A stretch of DNA of 64,000 nt from Phellopilus nigrolimitatus. Lineage: Eukaryota; Basidiomycota; Agaricomycetes; Hymenochaetales; Hymenochaetaceae. Shown one piece after another: positions 1 through 11,995 of this stretch. Position 1 is the stretch's first letter. Each line of letters opens with the position of its first letter. The notes beneath the pieces are model-generated. The model did not search any database and was not told where the DNA came from. It saw only the letters and a program-made list of their open reading frames with translations. The stretch covers positions 496,001 through 560,000 of the forward strand of contig JAJOHG010000017.1 in assembly GCA_021029095.1 (NCBI GenBank), given 5' to 3'. The translations under genes were made by a program, and so were the position numbers.

Positions 1-44
1 TCGGATTAACCATGACGACCCGTTCTAACCATGTTCATTTCTAG

Positions 45-1160
45 GCCCTCCAGGTGCAGCATCAGTACCAGATGGAGGTGGCTCGCCAGCAGCAGGAGCA
101 GCAACAACGTCAGCAACAGCAAATCGCCTCTCGTCGTACTTCGTACGCCGTCGCTGAGCCCCAGACCTCGGGGCCGACAGCGACGTCCTTCATAAACCGT
201 CGTTCTTCTCAGGCTGAGCACCTCAAATCTCAGCTCCATCTCAACTCGAGAACTGGCTCAGAGGACCACCAGATACCGATGACTGCGTCCCTGGGCGGGA
301 AGTTCGGAGGCAGACTGAATCCGAATGCCACGACTTTCCGTATGGGTAGTTTCACTGAGGAAGAAGAGATGTTCAGGACGCCCAGAGCTGGCAGTAATGC
401 CCCTGCTAACACACCAGTGACACCAGTTCACACCACTACTGTCATTTCTGGTGGGACGGCTCTCGGCACGGCGAGCGGGAATGGCGGCCCCGCAGTTTCT
501 GGTATGGTTCCGAGCAAGAGCGACACTTCGCTCAACTGGCGCCGCGGCGGAGGCAACTCCGTCCTTAACGGCAACCGTGCTGCTTCCGTGAATGTGAAGG
601 TCACGCCGCCACCTGAAGAGCGCATCTCCCCTCCTCCCGGTTTCGCGAAGGCTCATCGTCCTCAGCCCCTTCATTTTTCAGTTGTGATCAATGAACCGTG
701 CGCGCCTCTTGTGATTGTGGACAGCTCTGATGGTGAGACAGGCGAGGACGCGGATGACACATCATCGAGTTCGAGCGCGAAGTCCGAGCCCATGACTCCT
801 CCCTCGAGCGACTCGTCTGCCTCCTCTGGGATGCCACCTCTGTCTCCGAGGGAGGTCGCTGCCAAGCGCCTGTATGAGGGCCTTGGGATCGGTCGGCCTG
901 TACCTCAATCTGCGGCTGTCCATACAACGAGCTTCTCTGGTACAAACGGCGGCGTGTATAACACCCCGTACACCAGCGCGGGTGCGACGTTTCCGAACAG
1001 GATCATCAGTCAGCCGATGCGTCAGCCGCGCGGTCCTCCCTCAGGAATTGACGAACTGGGTCCGAAGAACTTCGCGACGCGCATCAGGCGGAAGGCAATT
1101 GGCGGCCTTGGTGCGATGCTCGACGCTAGGGTCAACAGAAGGGAGGTGGAAGCTTTCTGA
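45..1160 (+). CDS. C-terminal part of a Ser/Gln-rich hypothetical protein (5' truncated)
   Basis: The window opens inside an intron (branch-like CTAAC near 24, acceptor CTAG at 41-44) and one long terminal exon runs to TGA at 1158-1160, about 371 residues. It starts with a Gln-rich stretch likely to be helical. Then come long low-complexity Ser/Pro/Thr segments, an acidic patch (VDSSDGETGEDADD) followed by a Ser run, and a basic tail (around FATRIRRKAIGGLGAML) that looks like the best conserved part. I see no catalytic motif. It resembles uncharacterised disordered basidiomycete proteins with possible regulatory or RNA-associated roles, which is a guess. The N-terminal domains lie outside the window, so no function is assigned. 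Confidence 0.75.
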   Translation, partial: ALQVQHQYQMEVARQQQEQQQRQQQQIASRRTSYAVAEPQTSGPTATSFINRRSSQAEHLKSQLHLNSRTGSEDHQIPMTASLGGKFGGRLNPNATTFRMGSFTEEEEMFRTPRAGSNAPANTPVTPVHTTTVISGGTALGTASGNGGPAVSGMVPSKSDTSLNWRRGGGNSVLNGNRAASVNVKVTPPPEERISPPPGFAKAHRPQPLHFSVVINEPCAPLVIVDSSDGETGEDADDTSSSSSAKSEPMTPPSSDSSASSGMPPLSPREVAAKRLYEGLGIGRPVPQSAAVHTTSFSGTNGGVYNTPYTSAGATFPNRIISQPMRQPRGPPSGIDELGPKNFATRIRRKAIGGLGAMLDARVNRREVEAF

Positions 1161-2883
1161 ACAGGTCGCCGCCTCTGCCGACTAACTTCGACTCCTTGTT
1201 CAACACGGCGATTCGACACCAGCTTTCATATCCTCTATTGTTTCGTGTGCTTTCCCCCTACTGTTATCGCCCTTTTCCCACTTCCCTTTCCCCATTTCTT
1301 ACCCGTCTGCTATGATCACCGCAGAGTTCCATCTCCTACGACACAGAAGAGAATCCCTGAGAGTTGCTTTCGCGAAACACCAGACCTTCACCCTCTTTAA
1401 TTTAAAGTTCTGCTATTCTATAGGACGCCGCATCAGCCGGCGCGCCTTGGCTCCTCTCTTTCCTTTCCCCACTTTGATTGGGAACTACTGTCCTTGCGTT
1501 GTGCTTGTGCACACGTGCATGTCATGTCGTGCCTGCTTGTCGTCTTGTCGTCCTCGCATCGTGCTGGATAAGAACGTTTTGATGAGGAAGAAATACACAA
1601 CTGGATTGTTTGCTTGGATGTTCGTTGCGGGAAGCGCTTACTCCTGTGCCGTGGAAGCTTTGACTCGACCTGGGCATGAATGGCGTGTGTGGGTTAGCTG
1701 CGCTGACCCCTTCCTTCCTCTAACATCCCTCAAACATCGCTCGCGCAAAACTTTCCGTCGATTTCGAAATTCTATGTCGTCGTCGTCACTCCGAGTCTAG
1801 CGCCGCGTCTATTGATCGTGGCTCCCACTCATTGATTGCTTTCGCATTACTGTTATCCATTCCCACTCCACCGACCACTACCCTCTGATTTCCTTTTCTG
1901 CTTTTTACATTCCTTCGGATTTAACTCTTCCAACCTTCTGCTGCGGTCTGTGCTCCCTCCCTTTCACTTCTCCGCTATCTAAGCGGGTCCTCCTCAACCA
2001 GACCAAATTCATATCCCGCTTGCTTCGACAGGACTTTCAGAATCGAGCGCCCACCCATTCATCATTCATCCACGTCGGAATGTACATTCTATTGCTCTTA
2101 TGCACCCGTGTGTTGAAAGTTCAGTTTTTCTCTTCTTCCTGTGCTCTTTTCCCCCCCGTCATATTCTGTTTCTACCTTTCATCCATTCTCCGTGTTTTCC
2201 ACTTTCGATTGCACCTATCCCTATGGGCAGGTCAAAAACATGTCTCATGGTCTTAGCCTGCTTTCTCTGAAGAAGGTTTGCTGGTAGAGTCCATGAGGTA
2301 TTGTGTTACATATCGTGTCCTCGAGTCCAATGCAATGCAATGCATCATGTTTCATAACCTTCAGTCAGTGGTCGCAATGTGATGCCGTAATGTTGGCCCA
2401 GTGCCCTCGTACGAGGTTTTTTTTCTCTTTCTTTACCTTCCGTCAATCACCCGTTTCTGCCCGCACGTGCCCATATGTATAGTATTTGTGTTAGTTGCTG
2501 TAATCGTCTGAATGGCGAGGTCCGCATCGACAGTGCAAAATGAACTTCTTGATGTGCACGCGAGTGTGAAAACTTCTTTGTCGCGTTGCAGGAAAACTTG
2601 TTCGACTGTGGGTAAGTCTGGTTCGCAACAGCGAGATCAGAGTTGTATCAAGCTTTAGCGAAGAATGGTTAGTACACGGTCTAGGCGAGCACGCCTCAGG
2701 CGATCAGGATATGATTGAATAAAGACACTAGCGAAAAGCCAAACAACACGAGATGAGATAACAACAAGGTGGAAGTAAAAAAGACAGCATTTATGACCGG
2801 AATCATGCAAGCGTTGGTCAGGCGGTATATCGTAGCATGTAGTTGGGCATTCGTCTGGGACCACCTTAAATTCTGATGTGTCT
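1161..2883. other. Long intergenic / 3'UTR region, no supported gene
   Basis: About 1.7 kb between the hypothetical gene and the convergent ERB1 gene. It is pyrimidine-rich on the + strand. An open stretch at 1312-1800 has no recognisable domain, and its composition is that of C/T-rich spacer. It probably holds 3'UTRs. I see no RNA gene or repeat family. Confidence 0.5.
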
Positions 2884-5610
2884 CTAATGGCACCAGACAC
2901 CGACTGTGCCGTCCGCGCCCGCGCTGACAAGCCATGGCAGGCCTGGCGTCCAGCGCACCTGCAGTACGCCGAGCCCTGCATGCACATCATGCCCGCGTAA
3001 TATCTTGAGCGGGACGATTAAAGGGTCCGTCATGAGGTCGCTATACACGCGCGCGTGGAAAATCTGAATCGTGCCATCGTCGGAGGATGATGCGAAAAGT
3101 GGGTACGTGGGGTGAAACGCGAGGGAGCGGATCGCGCGTGTGTGGTAGCTGCGTGCGGGTAAGGTCATGAACGATACTTAAGAAGACATGGAAAAGAGAT
3201 TACGCACCGGAGCACTTTGTACGGTTTGTTGCTGAGCTCGAGGTCAAACCAGCAGAGCTTACGGTCGTACCCGCCGACGATCAGATGGTCCCCCGACGGA
3301 TGGATATCCATCGAGGAGATCCACTTGAGGCCGGGAGTGAGCGCCTTTAGCAGTTTCTGCACGGCGAGGTCGTATATCCGTACGTATCTTTGCGTCTAAG
3401 AAGTGCATGAAAAAATCAGGCAATAAGACAAGGGAATGAGACTCGACATACAGCAACAAAGAAATGCGGTTTTGAGGGATGGAAGAGCACGAGCTGCACG
3501 GCGCCCTTAACTTTCTTAAATGGCGCCTGCGAGTGACGGCGGGTGATTTGATGGATCCATACCGAACCCTGGTCGGCACCGGCTATTATTATTATAAATC
3601 CTGGTTAGAAGGAGCCGCTCATTTTTCTATGTTATGACTCACAGACAGATGCGACGTAGTCACCCCGCTTGTGCCAAACAATCTGCTTAGGGAGGCCAGA
3701 GGACAACGGGAGGTGAAGGGTGAGGATGGGTTTGGTGGAAGTCTCGATCGAGGTAGAGGAAGTGGAGACCCATTTTATGGACGATGACGATGTGGGGGCC
3801 GGAGGCAGCTCGGCAGGTGCGAGGACGGTTTGGGTGGCGGATAGGATTGATGGAGAAATGTTAGGAGGGACAAGAAAATGGAGATGGTCCTCGCTATTTT
3901 TTGTTTACAAAGAAATGATCAGAATTGAGCGAATAAATTCATATAGAAAAGAGTCAAGAAGTTTAACTTACACGCCAACAACGAAATAGCTGATGTCTGT
4001 CCTCGGGCACCATTGAATCGCCCCGATTTTACCGTCAAATTTCCATCGTTTGACTTCCCTGCCAACAATGACTTCCCAAAGGCTCACCACACCCTGCTCA
4101 TCCCCACTCACCGCCCACGCGCCGTCCGGGCTTATGCTCACGCAACGCACCGCACCACCTTCATGCAGAAACCTTAACGCACGGTAGTTCGGGAATGGTT
4201 TAAGACTATTCGGACTGGGGAGCTTCGGGATGAGGTCGTCCGGGTTCATGTTGAGCTTCTTGCGCTGTATGCGCGGCGCAAGGTACAGGTCGAGCTGGCG
4301 CGCGAAGCGTTGCTGAATGAACTGGTCGAATGCAGGGACCAACCGAAGCGCCGCGTACTTCTGCGGCAGGAAGTCGCGATCGCGGTCTTCCTTGTCGGTC
4401 TCCTCCCACTTCTTGCGTTCTTCCTCTGTCGGCAGGTATTCTTCTGGCGGGTTATATGATTCTGCGTTGGTGGGCAGACGTGGCTTTGGCGCAGCGAGCG
4501 GCGGTGGGTGGTCTGTGGACGGCTCAGACCAGATGTTGAAGAATCTGTTGTCCGTCGTCGAGGTTTTGGGCTTGTTGGGGACAATACGGCCTTGGCGAAT
4601 GGCCCGTACGATTTTCATGACCTATATTGTAGAGAAAATCAGGTCCGCGTTAGAATACTAAAATATAGAAGAATGCATGAAGAGCCAGACCTTCTGCTTT
4701 TCCCATTTACTAGGTACCCATCTCCTCTTGGGCTCCGGAGCTGCGGAGAGTGGCATAATCTCTTCCTTGCCCTTGCCTGTGAACCACTCTACTGTGGGCT
4801 CGTATGGATCATATTCGGCGTCAGGATTTTCGTTCGCATGTAGGCGCCGGATAATGTCGAGCTCCTGGGCTGTTAGGGGCTTGTCACTCTGCGTCGATTT
4901 ATCGAAACCGGAAGTCCTAAAGAAAAGCAGCGATGAGATATAAAAAAATTGAGGTGAAGAAGTGCAGAAACATACCATGTAGATGGATCTTCAACGGTTT
5001 TGAGGAACTTGTCGAGTTCGTCGCCCCGTGCAGGCCTCAAGACCTTCCTGCCGTTTATATCGTACCCTATGTGTGGAAGGTCATCGTACCAGTGTATGGG
5101 AACATTTCCGATGCGATTGGGGTCCTTTCCGACTATCAATTAGCAATTATCTGTTAAATACTGAGTGCAACTTACTTCTTCAGTTGAGGAATCAGAGTCA
5201 TAATTGGGTTCAATCTCTGGGTAGACCTTCTTTGGTTTACCAGTTATGTCTGACTGTATGAGTTTTGCCTTGGGGAATATACGTAGACTGTCGTCGGAGG
5301 CGTCACTATCCTCTTCACTATCCTCCTCCTCCTCCTCCTCCTCCTCCTCCTCCTCCTCCTCTTCCCCTTTCTTTTCCTCTTCGTCACTGTCTTCCTCTTC
5401 GCTTCCTGTGTCACTTCTCGCGTCCAGCTCCGGAAAGTCGTCTACTTCTCCGTCATCGTCGTCCGAGCCGTCCTCGCCCTCGTCCCCCTCATCATCGCTC
5501 TGCATCTCGAGACCCACGTCCTCCGGAACCTCCGCCTTTCGCGCTACGGGCGCATCAACCTCAGAAATATGTTTTCGCTTTCTCGTTCCGTTCACGATAT
5601 GTGGAGCCAT
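2884..5610 (-). CDS. ERB1: Ribosome biogenesis protein Erb1/BOP1, WD40 repeats
   Basis: Erb1 (BOP1 in animals) is a nucleolar member of the PeBoW complex (Nop7-Erb1-Ytm1) needed for 27S pre-rRNA processing and 60S assembly. ATG is at 5608-5610. The first exon encodes an acidic N-terminus with about 15 consecutive Glu. Next comes the BOP1NT domain ([19 protein letters not shown], then [14 protein letters not shown] and the [13 protein letters not shown] region). WD repeats follow ([38 protein letters not shown]), ending at [15 protein letters not shown] and TAG (2884-2886). At least eight exons with short introns are visible; the first intron runs from the donor just below 5176 to an acceptor just before GAC CCC AAT. 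It is divergent from ARP4 across 209 bp. Confidence 0.95.
5322..5362. repeat. (CCT)n trinucleotide repeat encoding a poly-Glu run in Erb1
   Basis: A perfect CCT/AGG tract lies inside ERB1 exon 1. Read on the minus strand it gives about 15 consecutive Glu, extending the acidic N-terminus typical of nucleolar assembly factors. The tract could vary in length between strains. Confidence 0.9.
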
Positions 5611-5819
5611 TTTTTGAGGAAAACGAGCAACTCAGGCGAAGCACAGACTAGCCAGAATACAGACGCGAAATTTGCGGTAGGCAAAGCAAGTTATTTTTGG
5701 CGCAAGATTTCCTGGGAAAATCTCACGTGATGCGCGACTCCCAGCAGGTTCGCGTTCCAAGAATCCAAGATTTCAAGTTCCTTTGAGTTAGTTGAGTATC
5801 CTATTGTCTCTCGTATATA
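5611..5819. promoter_or_regulatory. Shared bidirectional promoter of ERB1 and ARP4
   Basis: Only 209 bp separate the divergent start codons of ERB1 (5610, -) and ARP4 (5820, +), so both promoters must lie here or overlap the 5' ends. A TATATAA string sits directly on the ARP4 ATG and is too close to act as its TATA box. Co-regulation of the two genes is an inference. Confidence 0.6.
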
Positions 5820-7762
5820 ATGGTTAACTATGGCGGAGGTAAGCTTAACACTTATGTTTCAGTGTGCTATATGACTAACAAATAGTTGCACAGATGAAAT
5901 CTCCGCACTCGTACTTGACATCGGAACCTCGACCATACGTGCAGGCTACGCGGGTGACGACACACCGAAAGCGATCATACCCACCTCGTACGGGTATACA
6001 GAAGAAGTAGAGAGTGGTCAGGACGTGTCGATGGAAGATGAAGCGGACAAGGAAAATGCACAAAACGGTGGCGACGCTCATTCGAGCAGCAAAAGAGTCA
6101 AACTGCACATTGGCCAGCACGGTCCCTCAATGTTCAGGCCTAACATGGAAGTGAGAAACCCCATGGGAGACGGGCTAAGTATGTGCAACTATGCGTATTC
6201 ATATGATTTGTGCTAAATTCAGATTTTTATGCAGTTGAAGACTTCACGCCTATTCCTGCGTTGATTCGGAATGTCCTTGAAGACAACCTGCGATGTAACC
6301 CATCAGAGCACCCCATACTTGTAACAGAGCCTGCATGGAATACAGCAACGAATCGCGAGCGCATGGCCGAAATTATGTTTGAAGAGTTCCAGGTTCCAGC
6401 ATTCTACATTGCTAACACCGGAGTCTTAAACGCGTAAGATCCTCCGTAAACCTCGCTATGCTCAAAGATGAATATTTGTGCAGATTTGCAGCGGGGAAAG
6501 GGACATCTCTCGTAATTGACATTGGGCATGCGGAGGCGAGCGTGACGCCTGTCGTGGACGGCTTTGTTTTACGCAAAGGTACAACAGTCACATTATCGTC
6601 AAGTTGATTTTGCTTTGACATGTCTTCTGTTCTACAGGTCTTGCGCACGCATCTCTCCCGCAATTCGTACGCGCCCATGCAAAGTACAGTCTTTCAAACC
6701 CAACACCCGCGCGTCAAGCCATTCAGCTCCTCCCCCACCAGCTCATTTCGAGCAAGAAAGTACGTTCATGCACTAAGTTACTCTGCCAACCTCTTATTCC
6801 ATATGCATATAATTGAAAGCCCGTCCCTGAAATGGCTCAACCAATATACACTCTGCGGGAGGACCGCGTTGCTGCTGTGACTCCCACATGGCGGCAATGG
6901 TACGAAGACCGGGAGGTCGATGAGTGGATCATGAGTGTTGGGAAGGTGATCGATCAGGGCTGGAATGAACAGTGCGCTGCCTCTTCTATGTTATATGGCA
7001 ATTTTTTCATTGACAAGATTTTACTCGGGTAAAGACTGGTGGCTCAACGTGGAAAATGGCCATACGAGTTCCCGACCGGCTACAATCAGTGGTTCGGTCC
7101 CGAACGCTTCGTCGTAGGCGAGCAGTTTTTCGCGCACTCGCCGAGTTTAATCGTGCGTACCAGCGTAAACGCTATATTCATATCAATTCACTCATATTTT
7201 GCTGTTTCTATCTTTCATCTCTGTCTCAATTTTGAATCTAGCAATCTAATCCGAACATCCCGAAGACGCTTCCGAACCTAATCGCGCAGTCGCTTTCCGC
7301 CTGCGACCCGGATTTGCGCACGGTCCTGCTTGCGAATATCGTGCTGAGCGGCGGCGGGAGTCTCTTCGCCGGACTCGCGGACCGCCTGCACAACGAGCTC
7401 GCACGCAACTTCCCACATGTCAGCCCTTTCCTAAACTTAACGTCCTGATCGAATTTCTCACTGTTACTTTCTTGGGCGTACGTGGCAAATAGATGAAAAT
7501 CCACGCCCCTGGGAACCCAACGGAGCGCAAGTACGGCGCCTGGCTCGGGGGAAGCATACTTGCGAGCCTGGGGACGTTCCATCAGCTTTGGATCAGTCGA
7601 GAGGAGTGGCAGGTCAGTACTTCTGTCCTATCCAACACATCGAATGGTGATAAGATGAACGAAAATACTTTACTGACTTTTTTTATTTTGTCATTCTTTT
7701 CAAAAACAAAAAAATTCACATAGGAGCACGGGAAGACGATTGTTGCACAGAGATGCAAGTAA
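5820..7762 (+). CDS. ARP4: Actin-related protein 4 (chromatin remodelling / NuA4 subunit)
   Basis: Arp4 is a nuclear actin-fold subunit of the INO80, SWR1 and NuA4 complexes. The first exon is only 19 nt (ATG at 5820, MVNYGG, donor GTAAGC). It joins at 5894 to give [17 protein letters not shown], which matches the Arp4 N-terminus; the nearer ATG at 5830 gives the wrong frame. Actin-fold motifs follow: phosphate-1 loop [26 protein letters not shown], a second phosphate loop ([18 protein letters not shown]), the [16 protein letters not shown] block and [18 protein letters not shown]. The last exons encode the subdomain-1 return ([16 protein letters not shown]) and end IVAQRCK with TAA at 7760-7762. 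About nine exons. The insert after the first phosphate loop carries an acidic stretch and an SSKRVK basic patch, as in other fungal Arp4. Confidence 0.94.
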
Positions 7763-9540
7763 GATTGAAAGAGCGTAGATGTATAATTTCGATTCTTTTT
7801 CTAGTACATCAAGCCCAAAAGTATTTAATTATTCTGTATGGCCGGTCACCCTGTCCAGCCCATCATATCATTCATGTGAGTACTTGTAGCGCTGTGTATT
7901 TTGATTGTATCTGTCCTCCGTTCTGGTCGTGGTGAAGAATTGGGCCCTTCCACGACATGATCATAATATAAGCGCTGAGGGACTAAAAACGCGGACATGT
8001 TTTTACTCCTCCGGCAGAAGCGGAGGTTTGGCTACGACATATTTTGAGGTGAGTTCAAGTCCTCAGGTTCTCGGTTTCTTCACTCTCCCCGACGGAGTTC
8101 ACTGGGTACATCCGGCTTCTTGGTCTTATTTTCCTGCGAACGCCAAACCCGCATGCTCGTTCACTTCCTATCAGCAATGAAGAAAACGCGATCGGATTTC
8201 GGTGAGTTGAATAATGGCCACCGTACTGATGGTCACAATGAGCGCTACAATTCGTGGGCTCTCCAAACTGTCGATCACTCACCTCAAAAGGTCACGGTCT
8301 TGTCTTTTCTGTCGTATCTTCGACCTGTCCGGAGGTTTGTTTTTTCTGAGGCCACAGCTGTCGTGACACGTTTTGAAACATCCGAACGATTGTGAGTTTT
8401 CCCGATTAGAAATTGATGTGATCGTCGGCCACAGCAGATCGTCAAATTTGCACACGTATGCTTCTTACCCATTTGTTACTTTCGAACTCCCGCAGACTAT
8501 CTTATTTCATCGAGGTCCTCGGACGTGTGGACCTGGCAACGCGTGTGTATATTGTCTTCCCGACTATAGCTTCTTTCATCTAATTACTCATTCATATCTC
8601 CTTTTGAACAAGAACTGGAATTTGTGAAATTGAAAGGCGCCGGGGGGAAACATACAGTGTTTCCTCCGACGTCGATATGGCTTTGCATGAAACAAGAAAG
8701 ACTCAACGTCTTGGAGGCTTGGACCGGAGCTCGGGCTAATGCTGTGCTTTTTAGCGCTGAGATTGGATTTTAAGTCTTCCTCGATATTTGGAACGTGCTG
8801 AGATTGCGTGTGGATCACATCCGGAATAACGGAACTGCGACATACTGTATGTATGTCTGTCAGTGTCAAGATCAACGATGGTGAGTTTGCCGATCAAGGT
8901 TTACTCTTCTTCGCATGGCTTCAAAGCCTACTTATTATTGTATCTTGTCTCGTTCTCGACTTTTTCTGCTATTTCCTACGCACTAAATACTCCTACTTGA
9001 AACGTAGAGCATAGATCGGCTTTCATCTAATGAGGGTTGCAGGTCTCCGAGGAGTACGTAAATGAGCGAGTTCTAATGCAAACTCTAATCACCCTCGGTG
9101 GAGTTTCTGCCGCGAATGAATGGAATTAAGGGCTACATGGAGGGAAGGTGAGGCATCGCTGATTTGTCGACCCCTGAGGAGTTGTGGACTTGCGATGGTA
9201 CAAAATTAGCCTATATAAACATCTGTTCCCCCTCCATCACCGCTTCATCAAGAGGTATATATCCTTTTCTCGAGTAATCCCGTTGTGTCTTCTATTGTTC
9301 TAGCGCTTGTGATCCCTACTTTTATGCCGGACGCCCTGTCATCCGCTCTTCCAAAAATGTGAAAGATCTTGACGGACGACAGTACATTGCGCGGGTTAAT
9401 GTGCTTCTCGACCACGCTCGGCGCCTTATATCTCCGCCGACTTCATACACCTCTTGCACCTCCTCCTCCTGCTCCCCATCCTTTCTCCTCCTCGGCTACT
9501 TCGAGCGCAGAGGTAATATACCCTTCATACCCGTTCGATC
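7763..9540. other. Intergenic region between ARP4 and the membrane-protein gene
   Basis: About 1.8 kb without a supported coding region. Short open stretches (8120-8395 and others) have no domain or sensible splice partners. The right end is the promoter and leader of the next gene. Confidence 0.5.
9212..9219 (+). promoter_or_regulatory. TATA-box candidate for the membrane-protein gene
   Basis: TATATAAA lies about 330 bp upstream of the chosen ATG (9541) and is followed by C/T-rich leader sequence. The distance implies a long, possibly intron-containing 5' leader, which also holds a 13-codon upstream ORF at 9324-9362. Confidence 0.45.
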
Positions 9541-11547
9541 ATGGTCAACTGGTTGTCTCCTTTAGAAATCGAGAAAGATGAGCGTGAGTTCATTCGAGCG
9601 TCTCTTAGAGCATGGTTTAATTAACCGTTAATCATTTCGCCACTAGTCGCGTTTGAAAAGCTGATTTACGCGCTTTTCGGCCTGTACGTTTGGGAGCTGT
9701 TCCAGACGTCAGGAGTCGAGTGGTCGCTGTTCGTAACACGCTCGCGGAAATTCAAATGGCCGATGGTTAGTTCCCATTATCCAGGCGCTTGTCGTTTTTG
9801 TGGCTGATCTTCACATGTTTGATCCCTTCTTAAGAGTGCGTCAATACCGTTGGTTCAGTTAACAGTTTCTTAACCTTTGAAGCAAAGTCTTCTATTTCTT
9901 ATGTCGTTACTGCATGTTATGGGCGCTCATAGGATTGTAAGGCAACTTTTCTCTGTCCTGCTTAACATCACGTTTTCTTACTTTATGCTTAGAATCATAT
10001 CTTTCAATGTAACCACCGAGGTAAATTGTTTCCCCTGAAGAAATCCTCACTCGGTTATCTAACTGAAATTATTTTTCAAGGTAAACTGCGGGGTAAGAGA
10101 AATCGTGTATTTGCTTTCTTTCAGCTTCACCGACTTATTAATATCACGCAGGCTCTCTACACCTTTAATTCTGTGAGTAATAATAATTGCTAAAATACGC
10201 TGCACCTTTAATCTGACCTCCTCTTACAGTGGACTGGCAATATGGCGATCCTCTGCGCCTCGACATCACTGATGATTAGAACGTTGGTGGCCTTGTCACT
10301 GTCTTTTTCTGTAATTAAAAACTCAAGACTTTCTTTATTTCTTGCTTCCGCTTTCACTAGCATCGCGATATGGGAACGAAAGCTGACCGTGGTCGTCCCT
10401 CTTTTGATATTATGTCTCGCGCACTGGGGCCTGCTATATCACGGCGTCATCATCGTGCACGCGACCTGGGGCCCGACCTCATGTGTTGTGGTCCAGACGA
10501 ACTCTGCAATCCTGAAGTTCACGTTCTTTTCGAGTAGGTCTACGTCTACCCTAGAGCTTATTTTATATTGAAGCCGGCTCTTGTGAAAACAGCCATGGGC
10601 TTCGACCTCATCATTTTCATTTATACGTGCATCCCACTACTGAGAAACTCAAGTCGCTCCGGACTCTGGCATCTCCTCTTCCGTGACGGGCTAGTGTACT
10701 GGGGCATTACATTCACGATCAACGCAATCCCTGCTGTGAGTCTTTGCTGCTATATTGAATTTCTGGAGTACAATTCTGAAAATGAAACACAGATACTCGA
10801 CACTTTGAATCTAAATAGTGAGTGCATGCCTTTGTGACTTTTATTAGTGTCTGACGGTTTCTTTAAGCACCCATGAATATGTAAGGCCTTCGAAGCAGCC
10901 CAAGAAAGAAAAACAGATATTAAGTCTGGTTAACTTATCAATAGAGTCGCGACCGTACCGGCCGCCACTGTTGCGTACGTGCATCAGTTCACCTCCCAGA
11001 CTATTTTAACCAAGTATTTACGCGATCGTATTCATCTATATAGTGCGATTGCCGCGTGCCGCTGCGTCGTGCGTTTACAGGACTACCGAAGCGACGTGTT
11101 AACGAGCTCGTCGGGGTACGGTCAGAACACGATCGACGGGCGCGTCGTGCGCTACATGCCCGGCGGTGCAAGTGTAACTGGCATTAGCAGCGGACTCGGA
11201 ATGAAAGCACCCCGGTTCGTGCGCCCTGAAGTGCATATCCGCACTGATCAAATCAAAATGGAGAACCTCGGGTACGCCTACTTTATTTATTATTTTGTCC
11301 CCTCATCACTCTGGTCCGAGGAGGGGAGATGGTTATATTTAATCTTAAAATTATTCTATTGGGATTGATTGGTCACTCAGTATTGATCTTTGTAATACAA
11401 ACAGAACCGTGGAGTACTGAAGACACGAACGTTAGTTCTGCGATCACAACGGATACTCTGAAGACGCCCCGAGATCTCGAGGAAGGGTCATCAGACGATG
11501 ATGGCGACAAGGTTGACAGGCATATTGCTTTTGTTATTGCTGAGTAG
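9541..11547 (+). CDS. Polytopic membrane protein, basidiomycete DUF6533-like family
   Basis: About twelve exons encode a 6-7-helix membrane protein. Exon 1 (9541-9583) reads MVNWLSPLEIEKDE. Exon 2 starts at 9647 with the first helix (LAFEKLIYALFGLYVWELF). Further helices are FYFLCRYCMLWALIGLIISF, NMAILCASTSLMIRT, TVVVPLLILCLAHWGLLYHG, GFDLIIFIYTCIPLL and YWGITFTINAIPAILDTLN. A cysteine/arginine-rich end (AACRCVVRLQDYRSD) leads to a soluble acidic C-terminal tail ending at 11547. This pattern, with an aromatic/charged loop after helix 1 and a C-terminal cytosolic tail, is common in agaricomycetes, where such proteins have no known function. The join into the last exon is uncertain, because the donor after ENLG does not meet a phase-matched AG directly before TEPWSTE. 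Confidence 0.75.
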
Positions 11548-11995
11548 GGGCGGTTTATCCCAGAGCTCCGCCCGATTGCTTTGCTCTTTTTTTTGAAGAT
11601 GACAGCGCAGATGGAATGCACGCTTTGATAGATTAAAACTTGAGCAGCCCCATACGGCCCTTGTAATATTTTTGTATCATCTTGACTGTCTGAAAGATGG
11701 CAGGGACAATCAAGAGAACTCCCACTGTACGTCAGAGTGAAACCAGGCATGCATGTCATAACGAAGGTAAAAACACAAAAGCATATACAGTAGATGCACA
11801 TAAAATATCGGCGAAACCTGCACCCGTCGTACACTCCTCAAACACAACATCTCATGAATGCATATGCCTCTACCTTCTTCCATCAGTGAATGTGACGTCT
11901 CCCGCCTTGAGCAAACATCTTTTGGCGCCGCATCGGCGCAGGAGGATGGAAGTATATCGACGCTGAGAAGAGGGCAAGTGGGAGGAAGAAGTCGA
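11548..11995. other. Convergent intergenic region
   Basis: About 450 bp between the 3' ends of the membrane-protein gene (+) and the DUF2423 gene (-). It holds a T-rich stretch near 11588 and no supported gene. Confidence 0.5.

Noticed and set aside
1312..1800. 162-codon plus-strand open frame after the first gene
   Set aside because: C/T-rich 3' spacer composition, no start context or domain, and no conserved motif.
5830..5838. ATG at 5830 (MAE) as the ARP4 start
   Set aside because: Splicing from its donor puts the next exon in the wrong frame. The ATG at 5820 gives MVNYGGDEISALV, which matches Arp4.
8045..8070. tRNA-like B-box (GTTCAAGTCC)
   Set aside because: No matching A-box or cloverleaf pairing at the right distance; judged chance similarity.
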